DNA from: Tieghemiomyces parasiticus
Lineage: Eukaryota; Kickxellomycota; Dimargaritomycetes; Dimargaritales; Dimargaritaceae
DNA: 41,766 nucleotides
Direction: 5' to 3'
NCBI GenBank assembly: GCA_027575765.1
Contig: JANBPT010000359.1
Coordinates: 1-41,766 of the forward strand
Positions within the stretch are counted from its first letter, which is position 1; each line of letters starts with the position of its first letter. A program made the translations under genes and the position numbers. A model generated the notes under the pieces. That model saw only the letters and a list, made by a program, of their open reading frames with translations, had not been told where the DNA came from and made no database searches. This document shows positions 1-10,300 of this stretch, piece by piece.

Positions 1-1316
1 GCTGATATTGGTGCTCAGAAAGCCAAAAAAATGCGGATCGAACACGACGCTTTCGATGTGGACGCCTTCTTTGGCAAGATCCAGGGTATTGTGGCTGGCT
101 CGCGGGAACTGCCCGGGTACGAGCGGATCAACAGTGACGATATAGGTGATACGTACTGGTCTCGTCTAGGCGCCTTAGCCTCCAATTACACACTGCGGGC
201 TCCGACGGCCGACTTTATGTAAGTAGATCAAGTCCACAAGCTTTGGCGGAAGAGCAACACGGTTTTGATGTGGCTTGCCTGGATGACTGACCGACTTAGC
301 TGTAATGACCCGTCTCAATCCTGTGTCTGTGACCTGCTAGGTTCGGCCCGCTACTTACCGAGCGTAAAGTGGTTCAACACAATAATCGACGCCAAAACCG
401 GAATGCCCGAAATGCCGAAGACCTCGTCAAGCCCCAACAGGTAATTCCCCTCCCCCTCCCTCCCTCCTCCTCCTCCTCCTTTTCTTTTGGCTGCTAATGG
501 ACGAATTCCATTGTATATAAGATTGTAGGTGCTTGGTTTCAATGACAACCGACGAAAATACGACTTAGTCAACTGACGAACGCCTGGTACCTGCCTCGAT
601 TTACCACCCTTACCCTCTGACACCTTTCTCTCTCCTCAGCTCCACGAGGAAGACATTGAAAAACAGGAGAATGAGACGACGCAGAACGTCCGGACCATAT
701 TCGAGATCCTGGAGCGGGTGGGGCCTATTAACCTGTTCGAGTTCATCGTCAACCCAGACTCGTTCTCCCAGACCGTCGAGAACTTCTTTTACCTATCGTT
801 TCTGATCCGCGATGGCAAGGCCTTCATTGATGACGAAAGCGGCCAGCCCATGATTGGTAAGTTTACTGCACAGGTGAAGTAAGTCCCGATCTGGGTCTCG
901 ACTGCCCCCTCCCCTTCCTTTCGCCCTCTCATTTTTCCTCACCCACTCTAACCAGAGCTGCCCATTCCACTTGTCGCCACCTTGCATACCACCCGTCAGA
1001 AACCTGCATGCCGCCCACGCACGAAGACTACTCGCACGGTCTGGTCAAGAAGCAATTAGTCATGGAACTTGATCTACTAACTTGGAAGGTAAACCTGGGC
1101 TTGTGCGAGAGCTAGAGCAAGGTGGGAAGGGGCAGATTAACCTGAGAGAACTATTGGATGCTGATCTAACCCCCGACTGTCGTTTCACAATCCTCTCTAT
1201 CTTCTGAACGTCAATTGCCAACGCAGGAGCTCATCAAAGTCTACGACGTGCGCAAGGCTGTAATCCCCACCCGATCGCAGACAATCAACAACGGCACGGG
1301 CAAGTGGTACGGATGA
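1..1316 (+). CDS. nse4: Nse4, SMC5/6 complex kleisin subunit (5' truncated, five exons visible)
   Basis: The 3' part of a non-SMC element 4 gene; the 5' end lies outside the window. Exons read as <1-218, 341-440, 640-856, 1000-1088 and 1227-1316. All four introns start GT and end AG, and the frame stays open across every join, giving the last 237 residues. Nse4 is the kleisin that bridges the Smc5 and Smc6 heads in a complex for recombinational repair and replication-fork stability in the nucleus. The C-terminal family block is clear: a winged-helix-like stretch with INLFEFIVNPDSF, then SQTVENFFYLSFLIRDG, then a last helix with LDLLTWKELIKVY. The first visible exon carries the DVDAFFGKI segment typical of the middle of the protein. 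The protein ends at TGA 1314-1316. Family identity is recognised from these motifs; the joins are inferred from frame and splice signals. Confidence 0.9.
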
Positions 1317-2922
1317 AAGTGGCTTCACCCGATATCTCACGTGCCAGCTACTTGTACCCTATGCAGACTGACGTCCGGTGTCTTCTGATCGCTAACTATA
1401 ATCCTCCCATCTCATGTATAAAATGTTCGTCTGAGTGTCAACTTCTGACCAAAGGTCCGCATCCGCTGAGCTGCACCGTACCATCCTCTACGGAGACTTT
1501 GAAATGCGATGGCCACCCCGAGGCGACCTACAAAGGGTCCCTTGTTCGCCGTATCTAGATAGCTCGGTTCTCCGAGCTTACTGAACGGATCGCTACTGAG
1601 TGTTGAATTTGTGCGAGAGGAGGGGTGGACACGGCGTCGTGTGACGCTTCACACCCTTCGGACCTCGGCATCAGTATACCATTTTTGACCCTTGTGAACT
1701 AGTCGCTAAGCAGCCCACTTGCCCATCTGGAGACTGTGGGTGGCGAGGCGTGCCAATCAAAGGCGGGCCAACGCGGCGTTGCATCCTCGTGATAGCGATG
1801 AATGGATGGCATCGTCGAGGAGGTACACCCTTGCGCCACCGCGGGTGCCTTCTGCATACTATTCCGCCCTCCTCTTAATCCGTTCGGTGTCAAACATGTT
1901 GATGGTCGTGGGGGTGGCGTGTGTGTGCGTGTGTATGGTATTAGATTACCTGCCAAATACTCTCATCACGGGGCATTACTCAGGGCATGAGGGCTGCCCC
2001 TTTAGACGACCGTCGTGACAGCAGGTTTCTCATGACCTCGCCACCGTTCAGCCCCCCCTCTATACGGGCCTGATCAGGTCATTTGCCTGCAGGCACCTAC
2101 GGCAGAGAAGCAGCTTGCGGTGGATGAAGAACGTGCTACCGTTGGTGCTCTGCTCCTTCCCGTATTCATCTATCCTGAAAGTCTCTTAGCCCCTCCCCCT
2201 TGGCTGCTACCCCATACTTACTCACACTATACTTTCCCAGACATCACAGGATTAATCACACCCCCTAATCCTCCCTTACACTCCGTTACCGTCCAGAAGT
2301 TCCCTCGTCACTAACGAAGTAAATTACTCCGATGGGGGACGGTGGACAACGCAGGCACATCTGGCCTGAGTCGCCGGTCGGAAGTTGATTCCGCTACCGG
2401 GTGTAACCTACGATGGGATGGGTTCCCACCAGATATCACTTTTGAAGCCGGACGGCGCAGGCTGTGTTCTTTCGAGTAGACTAAAGGGGACATCAGGGTA
2501 AAGGCACCGCATAGCCACCACTCCCCCTCTTCCAAGGTCGGATACAGAGCCGAAGTGGTATCGCAGAGCAGCTGTAGTGGCCAATATAGTATAATTAGTC
2601 GGCCGGCGTAAACTTGCCGGTCCGGTATGTCTCCGTCACCTTCGCCTTGAGTAACCTCTCCCGCCACCCAGCATTCTCCCATCGGGCCAACAGGTACCCT
2701 GCATGACCCCCATGGGCCTTGCACACGTCCGACGGATATCCTACTTAAATACCCGCGGTGACAGACCGAACCACCGTCTTGTTCTGCTCATACAATCGAT
2801 CCAGCCTTTTCTTATTTCACCGTGTCTTTACCTCTGCTCTTGTTGTCTGCCTATTTCTACCGCCTATACCACCACTTTTGCCTTCCAGAGTCGCAGCGCT
2901 CGACTCCTTCACGTTTATCACG
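1317..2922. other. Intergenic spacer between nse4 and egt1
   Basis: About 1.6 kb without a convincing gene. Short ORFs on both strands (for example 1719-2018 + and 2311-2724 -) have no recognisable domain and no splice-supported extension. A GT-rich patch lies near 1915-1936. The last 200 bases are pyrimidine-rich and probably form the egt1 promoter and leader. Confidence 0.6.
2742..2751 (+). promoter_or_regulatory. Possible TATA-like element of egt1
   Basis: The sequence TACTTAAATA lies about 170 bases upstream of the chosen egt1 ATG and is followed by a CT-rich leader. Position and composition suit a core promoter, but it is a weak match and there is no transcript evidence. Confidence 0.3.
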
Positions 2923-5900
2923 ATGATTGCCACTGACGCCTCCGTCCCGTGCGACCAGGAAGTCAACCTGGTGAAGAACTTCTCCCACTTGGATGTGTCG
3001 ATCGACCCTAACGATACACCGCCGGCGGTCGAACACAGCCACCCCATTGAGATTGTGGATATCCGCCGTCGACGCCAGGCCAGTCCTCGGGACCAAACCG
3101 AGTCCCTGCTGCACGGCTTGCTCCACCCGACCATCGTACCGGGATACAATCCGGATGACCCGTCGTGCGAGGCCGACCCGCAACCAGTCCGTAAACTGCC
3201 TACCGTGACCCTCTACGATACCTACGGTCTGGAACTGTACGACCGGATCCTCGAGACGGACGACTATTATCTCATGGCCGCCGAAGTAGATATCCTGACC
3301 CACCAGGGCGACGATATCGTCGCGGCATGCCAGGGTGCCGCCGTGTTGATCGAGCTCGGGGCCGGATCCCTGCGTAAGACACGGGTTCTGCTCGAGGCGT
3401 TTGATCGCCGTGGTGTATCGCTCACCTACTACGCCCTGGACGTGGACTACACCGCCCTGGCCGATTCTCTGCTGCATATCGGACCCTTCCGTCACGTCCG
3501 CCTGGCCGGTCTGTGGGGCACTTACGAAGATGCCCTGGGGTACCTACGTACCTTCCCGAACTCCCAGCCCAAGGTGATCATGTGGCTAGGCTCGTCAGTG
3601 GGTAATAGCGTGGTGGAGGAGGCCGCCGCCTTCTTTCAGCGCCTTCAGCGTGAACTTAACCCGGGCGATCGGTTCTTGGTGGCCGCTGACAAACCCAATT
3701 CACCAGAGATGGTCCACCGCGCCTACCATGACGCCCAGGGTTACACCGAGGACTTTATTCTCAACATCCTCACCCACGTAAACCACCTCACCAACCAACG
3801 ACTGTTTAACCGCGACGACTTCAGTTACGATAGCTGGTATAATAGCAAGTTGCAGCGCGTCGAGACCTACGTGCGGGCCAAACACGATATCACTCTGACC
3901 TATCGTCCGCCGGGTGCTGTGGCCTCGGCCCGCAGTCCACCCACCGCCGGCCACGACGAAGCGTACCCGTTGTCCCGGCGCGAACACCGGATTTTCCTGC
4001 GGGCGGGCGAGCGCATCCATGTCGAGTACTCGACAAAGCTGAGCGCCGAGACCATCCACGGTCTGGCCCACGGCGCCCGCCTCAATATGCGCCAGGTGTG
4101 GACGAGTACGCAACGCAACTACAACATGTTTTTGATGGACCGGCCTGCCTTCTTTTTTCCGCGCTACGCTCCGCTGACCGCGGCCTATCTCAATACGGCC
4201 GAGGAACCGTGGACACCCGCCGCTGGTCCCTTAGCCACGGTGGCCCGTCCGGTTGCCCACCATGCGGTACCCACGCGAGCCGAATGGGAGGCTATGTGGG
4301 CCTACTGGGACACGGCGATCCGCCGCATGGTCCCTCGCGAGCACCTTGACGCCCAGCCCATCCCTCTCCGTCTGCCCTTCGTGTTTTACCTCGGCCATAT
4401 TCCGGCCTTTGTTGACCTCCGCCTGGCGCGGGCCTTGGGGGTCAGTCCGGTTCGGGATGCGGAGTTCACCCGGTATTTCGAACGTGGCATAGATCCCGAC
4501 ATCCAAAACCCGAACCAGTGCCACACACACTCGCCCCTGCCTACAGAATGGCCGGCTGTTGAGTCCCTTTTAGATTACGATGAGGAGGTGCGCCAGCGCA
4601 TCCGTGAGGTCCTCGACCGCTACGAGGTGCCCGCCGATCCGTCTTTGGAGGTCGGGACGGCACCTACCGGCATATCAAAATCGTTGGCCATCCCCGGCCT
4701 GGTGGCCCGGAGTTTGTGGATGGGGTATGAACATTACGCCATGCACACTGAGACCCTCCTTCATATGGTTGTGCAGTTGCCCGAACGGGTCACACCCAAC
4801 CGGCTGACGCCGCTGGCGGCTAGCCCGGCCTTCGCCCCGGACCGTGCCAACGGTGGCATTGCTCCCGCGCGCTGGCTGGACTTCTCGGCCTCGTCCGACG
4901 GGGAGTCTCCACGGGTTGATTATGGCCTGGACGGGGATGCCGACGCCGTAGACACTACCCGGACCGACCTTTCGCCTGCCCACATTTTCGGCTGGGATAA
5001 TGAGAAACCCTGTCGCCGCGGCGTGGCCGTCCGGGCCTTCCAAATTCAGGATCGGCCCGTGACTGTGGGTGAATACTACGGTCTCCTCCGCCACGAACTG
5101 AAAACCAGATTGGGCGCGGACGCCTGGTCCTCAAGCTCTACAATGGCGCTGCACCACCAGATCGCCATGACGCCGGAGTTGCAGCGCCTGGTGCCAAAAT
5201 CGTGGAAATTCGCCGACCTCGACGAGCTTACCCTGCTGCCCGCCGGCGACAGTCCCGCCGAGGCCCTAGCCACGCTGTTCCGCGTCCGCACCGTCTACAC
5301 CGATCTGCCGCTCATTCAGACGTGGACTTGGCCCGTCTATGTGAGCCAGCTCCAGGCGCAGGCCTACGCCCGCTTTGCGCATCCCGAGGCCCGTCTGCCC
5401 ACCGAGGTGGAAATGCGTCACGTGTACGCTGAGCACCAGAAGGCCCTGAACGCCATTCACGCATACATCCGACCCAACCAGCGTCTGGGTGCCATAGGTG
5501 GCGGGGACTCCCATGCCACCGAGCCCTCGTTGGATTACTTATACACCGCCGCGCCCTACAGTGCTAACTACGGCGTGCGCAGCTGGACACCGACGGCCTG
5601 CGCGACCGAGGACCGCGGGGCCGACGATGCCGATATCGCCGGTGACTCGTTACCCGCCTCGTTGGCCCCCTGGGACTGGGCCCCACGGGCCCGGCTGCGT
5701 ACCGACGGGTGGGAATGGACCTCCACGTTATTCGCTCCGCTCGATCCGGCGCGGTTCTGCGCGTCGCCGTTATACCCAGAATACTCGGCGGACTTCTTCG
5801 GAGACCGACACTACGTCGTCGTTGGCGCGTCCTGGGCCACCCACCCCCGGCTTGCCCAGCGGTCGACCTACCGTAACTGGTACCAGGCCGGGTACGGCTA

Positions 5901-5943
5901 TGCTTTTACCACCTTTCGCCTGTGCCGGCCGGCCACCGAGTAA
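2923..5943 (+). CDS. egt1: Egt1, ergothioneine biosynthesis protein (EgtD-EgtB fusion)
   Basis: A single-exon gene for 1006 residues. Egt1 trimethylates histidine to hercynine with SAM, then oxidatively joins hercynine to cysteine to give the sulfoxide precursor of ergothioneine, an antioxidant thiol. The N-terminal half is an EgtD-type methyltransferase with the SAM-binding loop ELGAGSLRKT starting near residue 144. A DinB-like region follows, carrying the iron-binding H-x3-H-x-E motif (H604, H608, E610 in EHYAMHTETL). From about residue 700 to the end runs a formylglycine-generating-enzyme-like domain with RLPTEVEMRHVY, DGWEWTSTLF and a terminal YAFTTFRLCRP. The ATG at 2923 is the first in-frame ATG; the frame is open upstream to 2758 but without ATG. 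The protein is longer than the S. pombe homologue, mainly through extra linker sequence. The family call is very firm. Confidence 0.95.
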   Translation: MIATDASVPCDQEVNLVKNFSHLDVSIDPNDTPPAVEHSHPIEIVDIRRRRQASPRDQTESLLHGLLHPTIVPGYNPDDPSCEADPQPVRKLPTVTLYDTYGLELYDRILETDDYYLMAAEVDILTHQGDDIVAACQGAAVLIELGAGSLRKTRVLLEAFDRRGVSLTYYALDVDYTALADSLLHIGPFRHVRLAGLWGTYEDALGYLRTFPNSQPKVIMWLGSSVGNSVVEEAAAFFQRLQRELNPGDRFLVAADKPNSPEMVHRAYHDAQGYTEDFILNILTHVNHLTNQRLFNRDDFSYDSWYNSKLQRVETYVRAKHDITLTYRPPGAVASARSPPTAGHDEAYPLSRREHRIFLRAGERIHVEYSTKLSAETIHGLAHGARLNMRQVWTSTQRNYNMFLMDRPAFFFPRYAPLTAAYLNTAEEPWTPAAGPLATVARPVAHHAVPTRAEWEAMWAYWDTAIRRMVPREHLDAQPIPLRLPFVFYLGHIPAFVDLRLARALGVSPVRDAEFTRYFERGIDPDIQNPNQCHTHSPLPTEWPAVESLLDYDEEVRQRIREVLDRYEVPADPSLEVGTAPTGISKSLAIPGLVARSLWMGYEHYAMHTETLLHMVVQLPERVTPNRLTPLAASPAFAPDRANGGIAPARWLDFSASSDGESPRVDYGLDGDADAVDTTRTDLSPAHIFGWDNEKPCRRGVAVRAFQIQDRPVTVGEYYGLLRHELKTRLGADAWSSSSTMALHHQIAMTPELQRLVPKSWKFADLDELTLLPAGDSPAEALATLFRVRTVYTDLPLIQTWTWPVYVSQLQAQAYARFAHPEARLPTEVEMRHVYAEHQKALNAIHAYIRPNQRLGAIGGGDSHATEPSLDYLYTAAPYSANYGVRSWTPTACATEDRGADDADIAGDSLPASLAPWDWAPRARLRTDGWEWTSTLFAPLDPARFCASPLYPEYSADFFGDRHYVVVGASWATHPRLAQRSTYRNWYQAGYGYAFTTFRLCRPATE

Positions 5944-7359
5944 AGTGCGTCCGGATCTCCCGGTAGTTAACCCCCAGTGTGTGCATTCGGACGGTTTTAT
6001 TTTCTCGCTTCTGTTTATTATAAACTTAGGTACCGTTACTCCGCCACGTTTGCTAGGGAGGGCTCCTTTCAACGGTCAGCGTTATAGTGATTGCTTACAA
6101 AGGGACTGCACAGGGGAAAGGAGTGCAACCTTTCATGATCGTGCGGTTGCTGCAACAGCGCCGTGGCGCGAGTGCCGTCTGACCTAACGCAGTATGTACC
6201 ATCATAGACTGCTATGGATCGCTCGGGCCAGGGCGGGTTTCGCACCAAAGCTGTGCCTGCACCAGTGCTTGTAGGCCTGCGGGTGCCATTCTCTTCCTTC
6301 CCCTGGGTGTTGCATTGCGGTTTCGCACGAGGATACTGGGCAAACATGGAATAGGACGTCATGTTTATCGTGGCTGAGCCATGGGAGGGAAGAAGGAGTA
6401 GCCGACCCAACATGACCAACTCTAGTATGAGCCCCGCCCAACATCCAATATTGGGACCAAGTACTCTGATATCATATTTCGGTTTTCCTAGGCCTAAGAT
6501 GTAGTGAAACCCCCCCCCCCCCCACTGCCGACAAGTAAAGGTTTTACCCTTTCCACAAGGGCAATCTCAGGCCGGACAGGCTACCCTAAGGTCTGGACAT
6601 GTCCGGCGCCTGTCACGGTAAGCCCATTCGGTTAGGGGCCAGGGGATTTTGGTTTTAAACTGCCGCCCTCCTCGGCAGGGTGGGGAGATGCCTGACATGG
6701 CAAGGCAGGTGCAGATGGCGGAGTCTGCTTTCCCGTGTCGTAGAGACGGACAAGGGGAATGGCAGGTCGGTGAAAATGGAGCAGTTGGCCCGGAAGGATG
6801 TCGGCCGCCGTACCGCAGATTCTCACCTCTAGCCCTAGTCACATTCCGCCGCTTTATCACCGCGACTTTTGTCATCGGCAGCCAAACCCAACAGGCCTCG
6901 TTTCACTATCTGCCTGTATTCTCTTCCGCTTCCGCCTGGACCAATTGAGGCCTTCACTGTACCGACCGCCTGCCTTTTACGACCACCACCACTCCCTTCA
7001 CATCGCTTGTTCCTGATTCGAGCGCAACACACGTTCCTTTCAGCGCTCTAATTTACCGTTTACTGCCCGCCGATAGCGTTGACTGACCCCTCCCACTTCT
7101 TTACATTTCGCCGTGTCCCTTTCGCGTCACCGCCGGTGCGTTCCCGTCAAAGCTCATTTGATATCCCGGGCCGACCGACCTCCTTCAATCTCCAGCCCCT
7201 TCACTGCCATAGGTGGTCCGTCCGCCGCGCTGTCTAGCTCACTACCACCAGCCGATTCCTCCCGGCCTTCCTAAGTGGTTAACGCGCACGACCTCCAATC
7301 ACTCGCCCTTAACCTTACCCTCACCTCCGCTGCAGCTCCACTCTTTAGCGCCTGACACC
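5944..7359. other. Intergenic spacer and pyrimidine-rich leader before Raptor
   Basis: No gene is supported. The region holds a run of 14 cytosines at 6510-6523. From about 6890 to 7359 the + strand is strongly C/T-rich, as expected of a fungal promoter and 5' leader. The self-complementary sequence GGACATGTCC occurs near 6595. Confidence 0.6.
6510..6523. repeat. Poly-C homopolymer run
   Basis: Fourteen consecutive C on the + strand in the spacer upstream of Raptor. The length may be affected by sequencing error. Confidence 0.8.
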
Positions 7360-10300
7360 ATGGCGTCGGCCTCTTTGAGCGCCCACATGACTCCGCCGGG
7401 GTCGACTTCTCGGCGGCCCAAGTCCTCGCAAAAGCCCCGGGACCAGCCCAACATCTGGGACCCCCGGCCCATCGGCGCCCCGACAGCCGCCCGTAATAAG
7501 GATACCGAGGTTTTGCCCATGGAGGAACCCACCTATGTCGACAATTACCTGACCACCCGTCGCTTCCGCCACCCGTTCGTGTCGTTGGACCGCAGTTTCC
7601 GCCTGTTCGACTGGCGGCTCACCGACAAGACCCCGGCCTACGGCGCCATCCTGGCGGTCTGCCTGCGGATCGGTATCGACCCACCGGATATCATCAAGCC
7701 CCTCGTGTGCGCCAAGTTGGAAGCCTGGATCGACCCTTTCGCCGAGCCAGCCCACCAGGCTCTCAGCCGGATTGGCCAGAACTTGCAGAAACAGTACGAG
7801 TTTCTCAACCAGAACCTCAAGTACCGATTGCTCATGGATCCCACCATTGAAGACACCAAACGGCAGACCATCGTCATGCGGCGCAGCGCCAAGGGCAGTC
7901 GCGTGCTGTTCCACTACAACGGCCACGGGGTGCCCATGCCTACCAAGAACGGCGATATTTGGGTGTTCAATAGCAACTATACGCAGTACATGCCTGTGTC
8001 GGTGCAGGACATTCAGATCTGGTTGGGCAGTCCCGGGATTTTCGTTTACGACTGTTCGGCCGCCGGTAACATCCTGGAAGCCTTTGTTAAGCATGCTAAG
8101 CGCAAGGACCTGGAGTGGCTGGCTGCCGTGTGCGCTCAGGAGGAGCGGAGCATCCATGGCCAGTCCCCTGCCGACACTGGGACTGCTCCACCACCGGCGT
8201 CGTCGTCGTCGTCATCCACCCGAAACGGTGGTTCGTCCTCACGGGTCCCACCGCTCGCCTCCCTCCCACACTCCCACAGTGTCCACTTTGCGGCCTGCCG
8301 CGGCGAGGAGCAATTGCCCACATCGCCCAACCTGCCTGCCGACGTGTTCACCACCTGCATGACGACCCCGGTCGAGATGGCTATGCGGTGGTGGATCATG
8401 CGTAACAACCACCTCACCGATTTCAATCAGTCCGCGGCCGCCATGGTCCCGGGGTTCGTCAATAGCCGGCGCTCTGCCCTGGGCGAGATCCACTGGATTT
8501 TCACGGCTATCACCGACACCATCGCGTGGAACGTGCTTCCGCGCGAGGCCTTCAAGAAGCTGTTCCGGCACGATCTACTCATCTCCACCCTGTTCCGCAA
8601 CTTCATGTTTGCCTCGCGTCTGATGCGCGCTTACGGCTGCCACCCTATGAGTTACCCGGAACTCCCGCCCACCCACGACCACCCACTGTGGGAGGCCTTC
8701 GAGTACGCCCTGGACGAGTGCCTAACCCAGCTGCCGGCATTCATCGCCGCCTCGCAGCACAATATCCACTACGAGTTCGTGCCCTCCGACTTCTTCACGT
8801 TCCAGCTCGACTCCTTCGAGGCCTACCTGAGCCAAGGGGCCCCGCGCCAGGCCCACCCAGAACTACTGCCTATCATTTTGCAAGTCCTGCTTAGCCAGCT
8901 ACACCGCAACCGCGCCCTGCGGTTACTGGCCGAGTTCCTGCGCTTCGGCCGCTGGGCCGTCGACCAGTGTCTGGCCGTGGGCATCTTCCCGTATATCCTG
9001 AAGCTGATTGGGAGCAGCCAGACCAACTCGCGTGGGTACCTATCGGCCATCTGGGCGGCCATCATCAGCGTAGACTACAGCGTGCGCCAGGAACTGCTAC
9101 GTACCAACACCCTTGGCTACTTCGTCGAGGTCCTCATGGAGGACAACCTGAATCTTTTGGAAAATTCGGCGCTGGCCGTCTTGGCCTGTCGGGTTCACGG
9201 GCTGATGGTGCTTACCCACCTCTGCCGCGACCTCCCCGAAGCCCAGGACGCCTTTGAACGGTTCGACACCCTCTTTCCACACTTTAAGGTGTTGCTGGCC
9301 CCCGCGAGGACCACACCTGTGCGCCAGTGGACGTGCCTACTGATGGCTGAGCTGTGCCGCAACCACGTGGCCAACGTGGACCGGGTGCTGCGCCACGACC
9401 TGCACGCGACCCTCATTGCTCTCCTGGAGGATCCTATACCTGAGGTCCGGGCGGCCGCTGCGTCCGCCCTCGGCGCATTGTTGGGCCCCGCCGACCGCAC
9501 GGAACACGTCGCCAATGTGGAGCTAGTGATCGCCGTGGCCCTCACGGACCGGACCCAGGACGCGTCCCCCATCGTGCGCAAGGAACTTCTCATCGCCTTA
9601 TCCCGCTATGTCAAGCGGTACCCTGAACGGTTCTTTGTCCTTGCCATGGAGGACACGGTCAAACGTCAGCGCGAGGGCCGACTCGCTGGGTCCAAGCGGG
9701 GCGCCCTGCCCGCCCATTTTACACGGGCGGGAGCGCGCCGCACCCAATCCACCATCGGTACACCAGGGGCGGGTGGATTCGCCTACACCACCGAACGTCG
9801 CGAGACCATGGCCGTGATACGCCCGGAGGTGGCCCAGGCTCTGGCCGTTTTGGCCGCGGTCCCCCGACCCGAGCAGGCCAGCGGGAGAGACGATACCCAT
9901 GACGACGACCCCGCGGCCGTCCTCGCCGGCGCGCTGCCGGAGCTCCTCTGCGCCGCCGACCAGGTTCCGCATGAGATGGGCCTAGCCGTCTGGCGCACAC
10001 TCATCCGTCTGTCGGCAGATCCCGTGGCCGAAGTGGCCCAGCTGGCCGCGATGGTGCTCGATTTTGTACTACAGCCCCTGATGGCCACTGTGGAGGTGGT
10101 GAGCGAAACGCTGGCCACCCACGGGGGCAATACCCCCGTCGAATTCGGCGCACCCACTCCGCGGCCACGGTCCGTGTCTCACCACCTTTCCCTCAGTTCC
10201 CCGACTCACGGCGCCACGTCGCCGACCAGCCCCGGGCGCACCAGCAGTTTGGGTCGTCACTCCTCGACTGACGCCGCCGCCGCCACGCTAGAGGCGTTAA

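Noticed and set aside
2857..3495. 212-residue minus-strand ORF
   Set aside because: Antisense of the Egt1 methyltransferase domain; no domain of its own.
5498..6187. 229-residue + frame overlapping the Egt1 end
   Set aside because: Mostly an alternate frame of Egt1, Pro/Arg/Thr-rich, without domain.
7345..8157. 270-residue minus-strand ORF
   Set aside because: Lies entirely opposite Raptor; composition follows from the GC-rich codon use of the sense gene.
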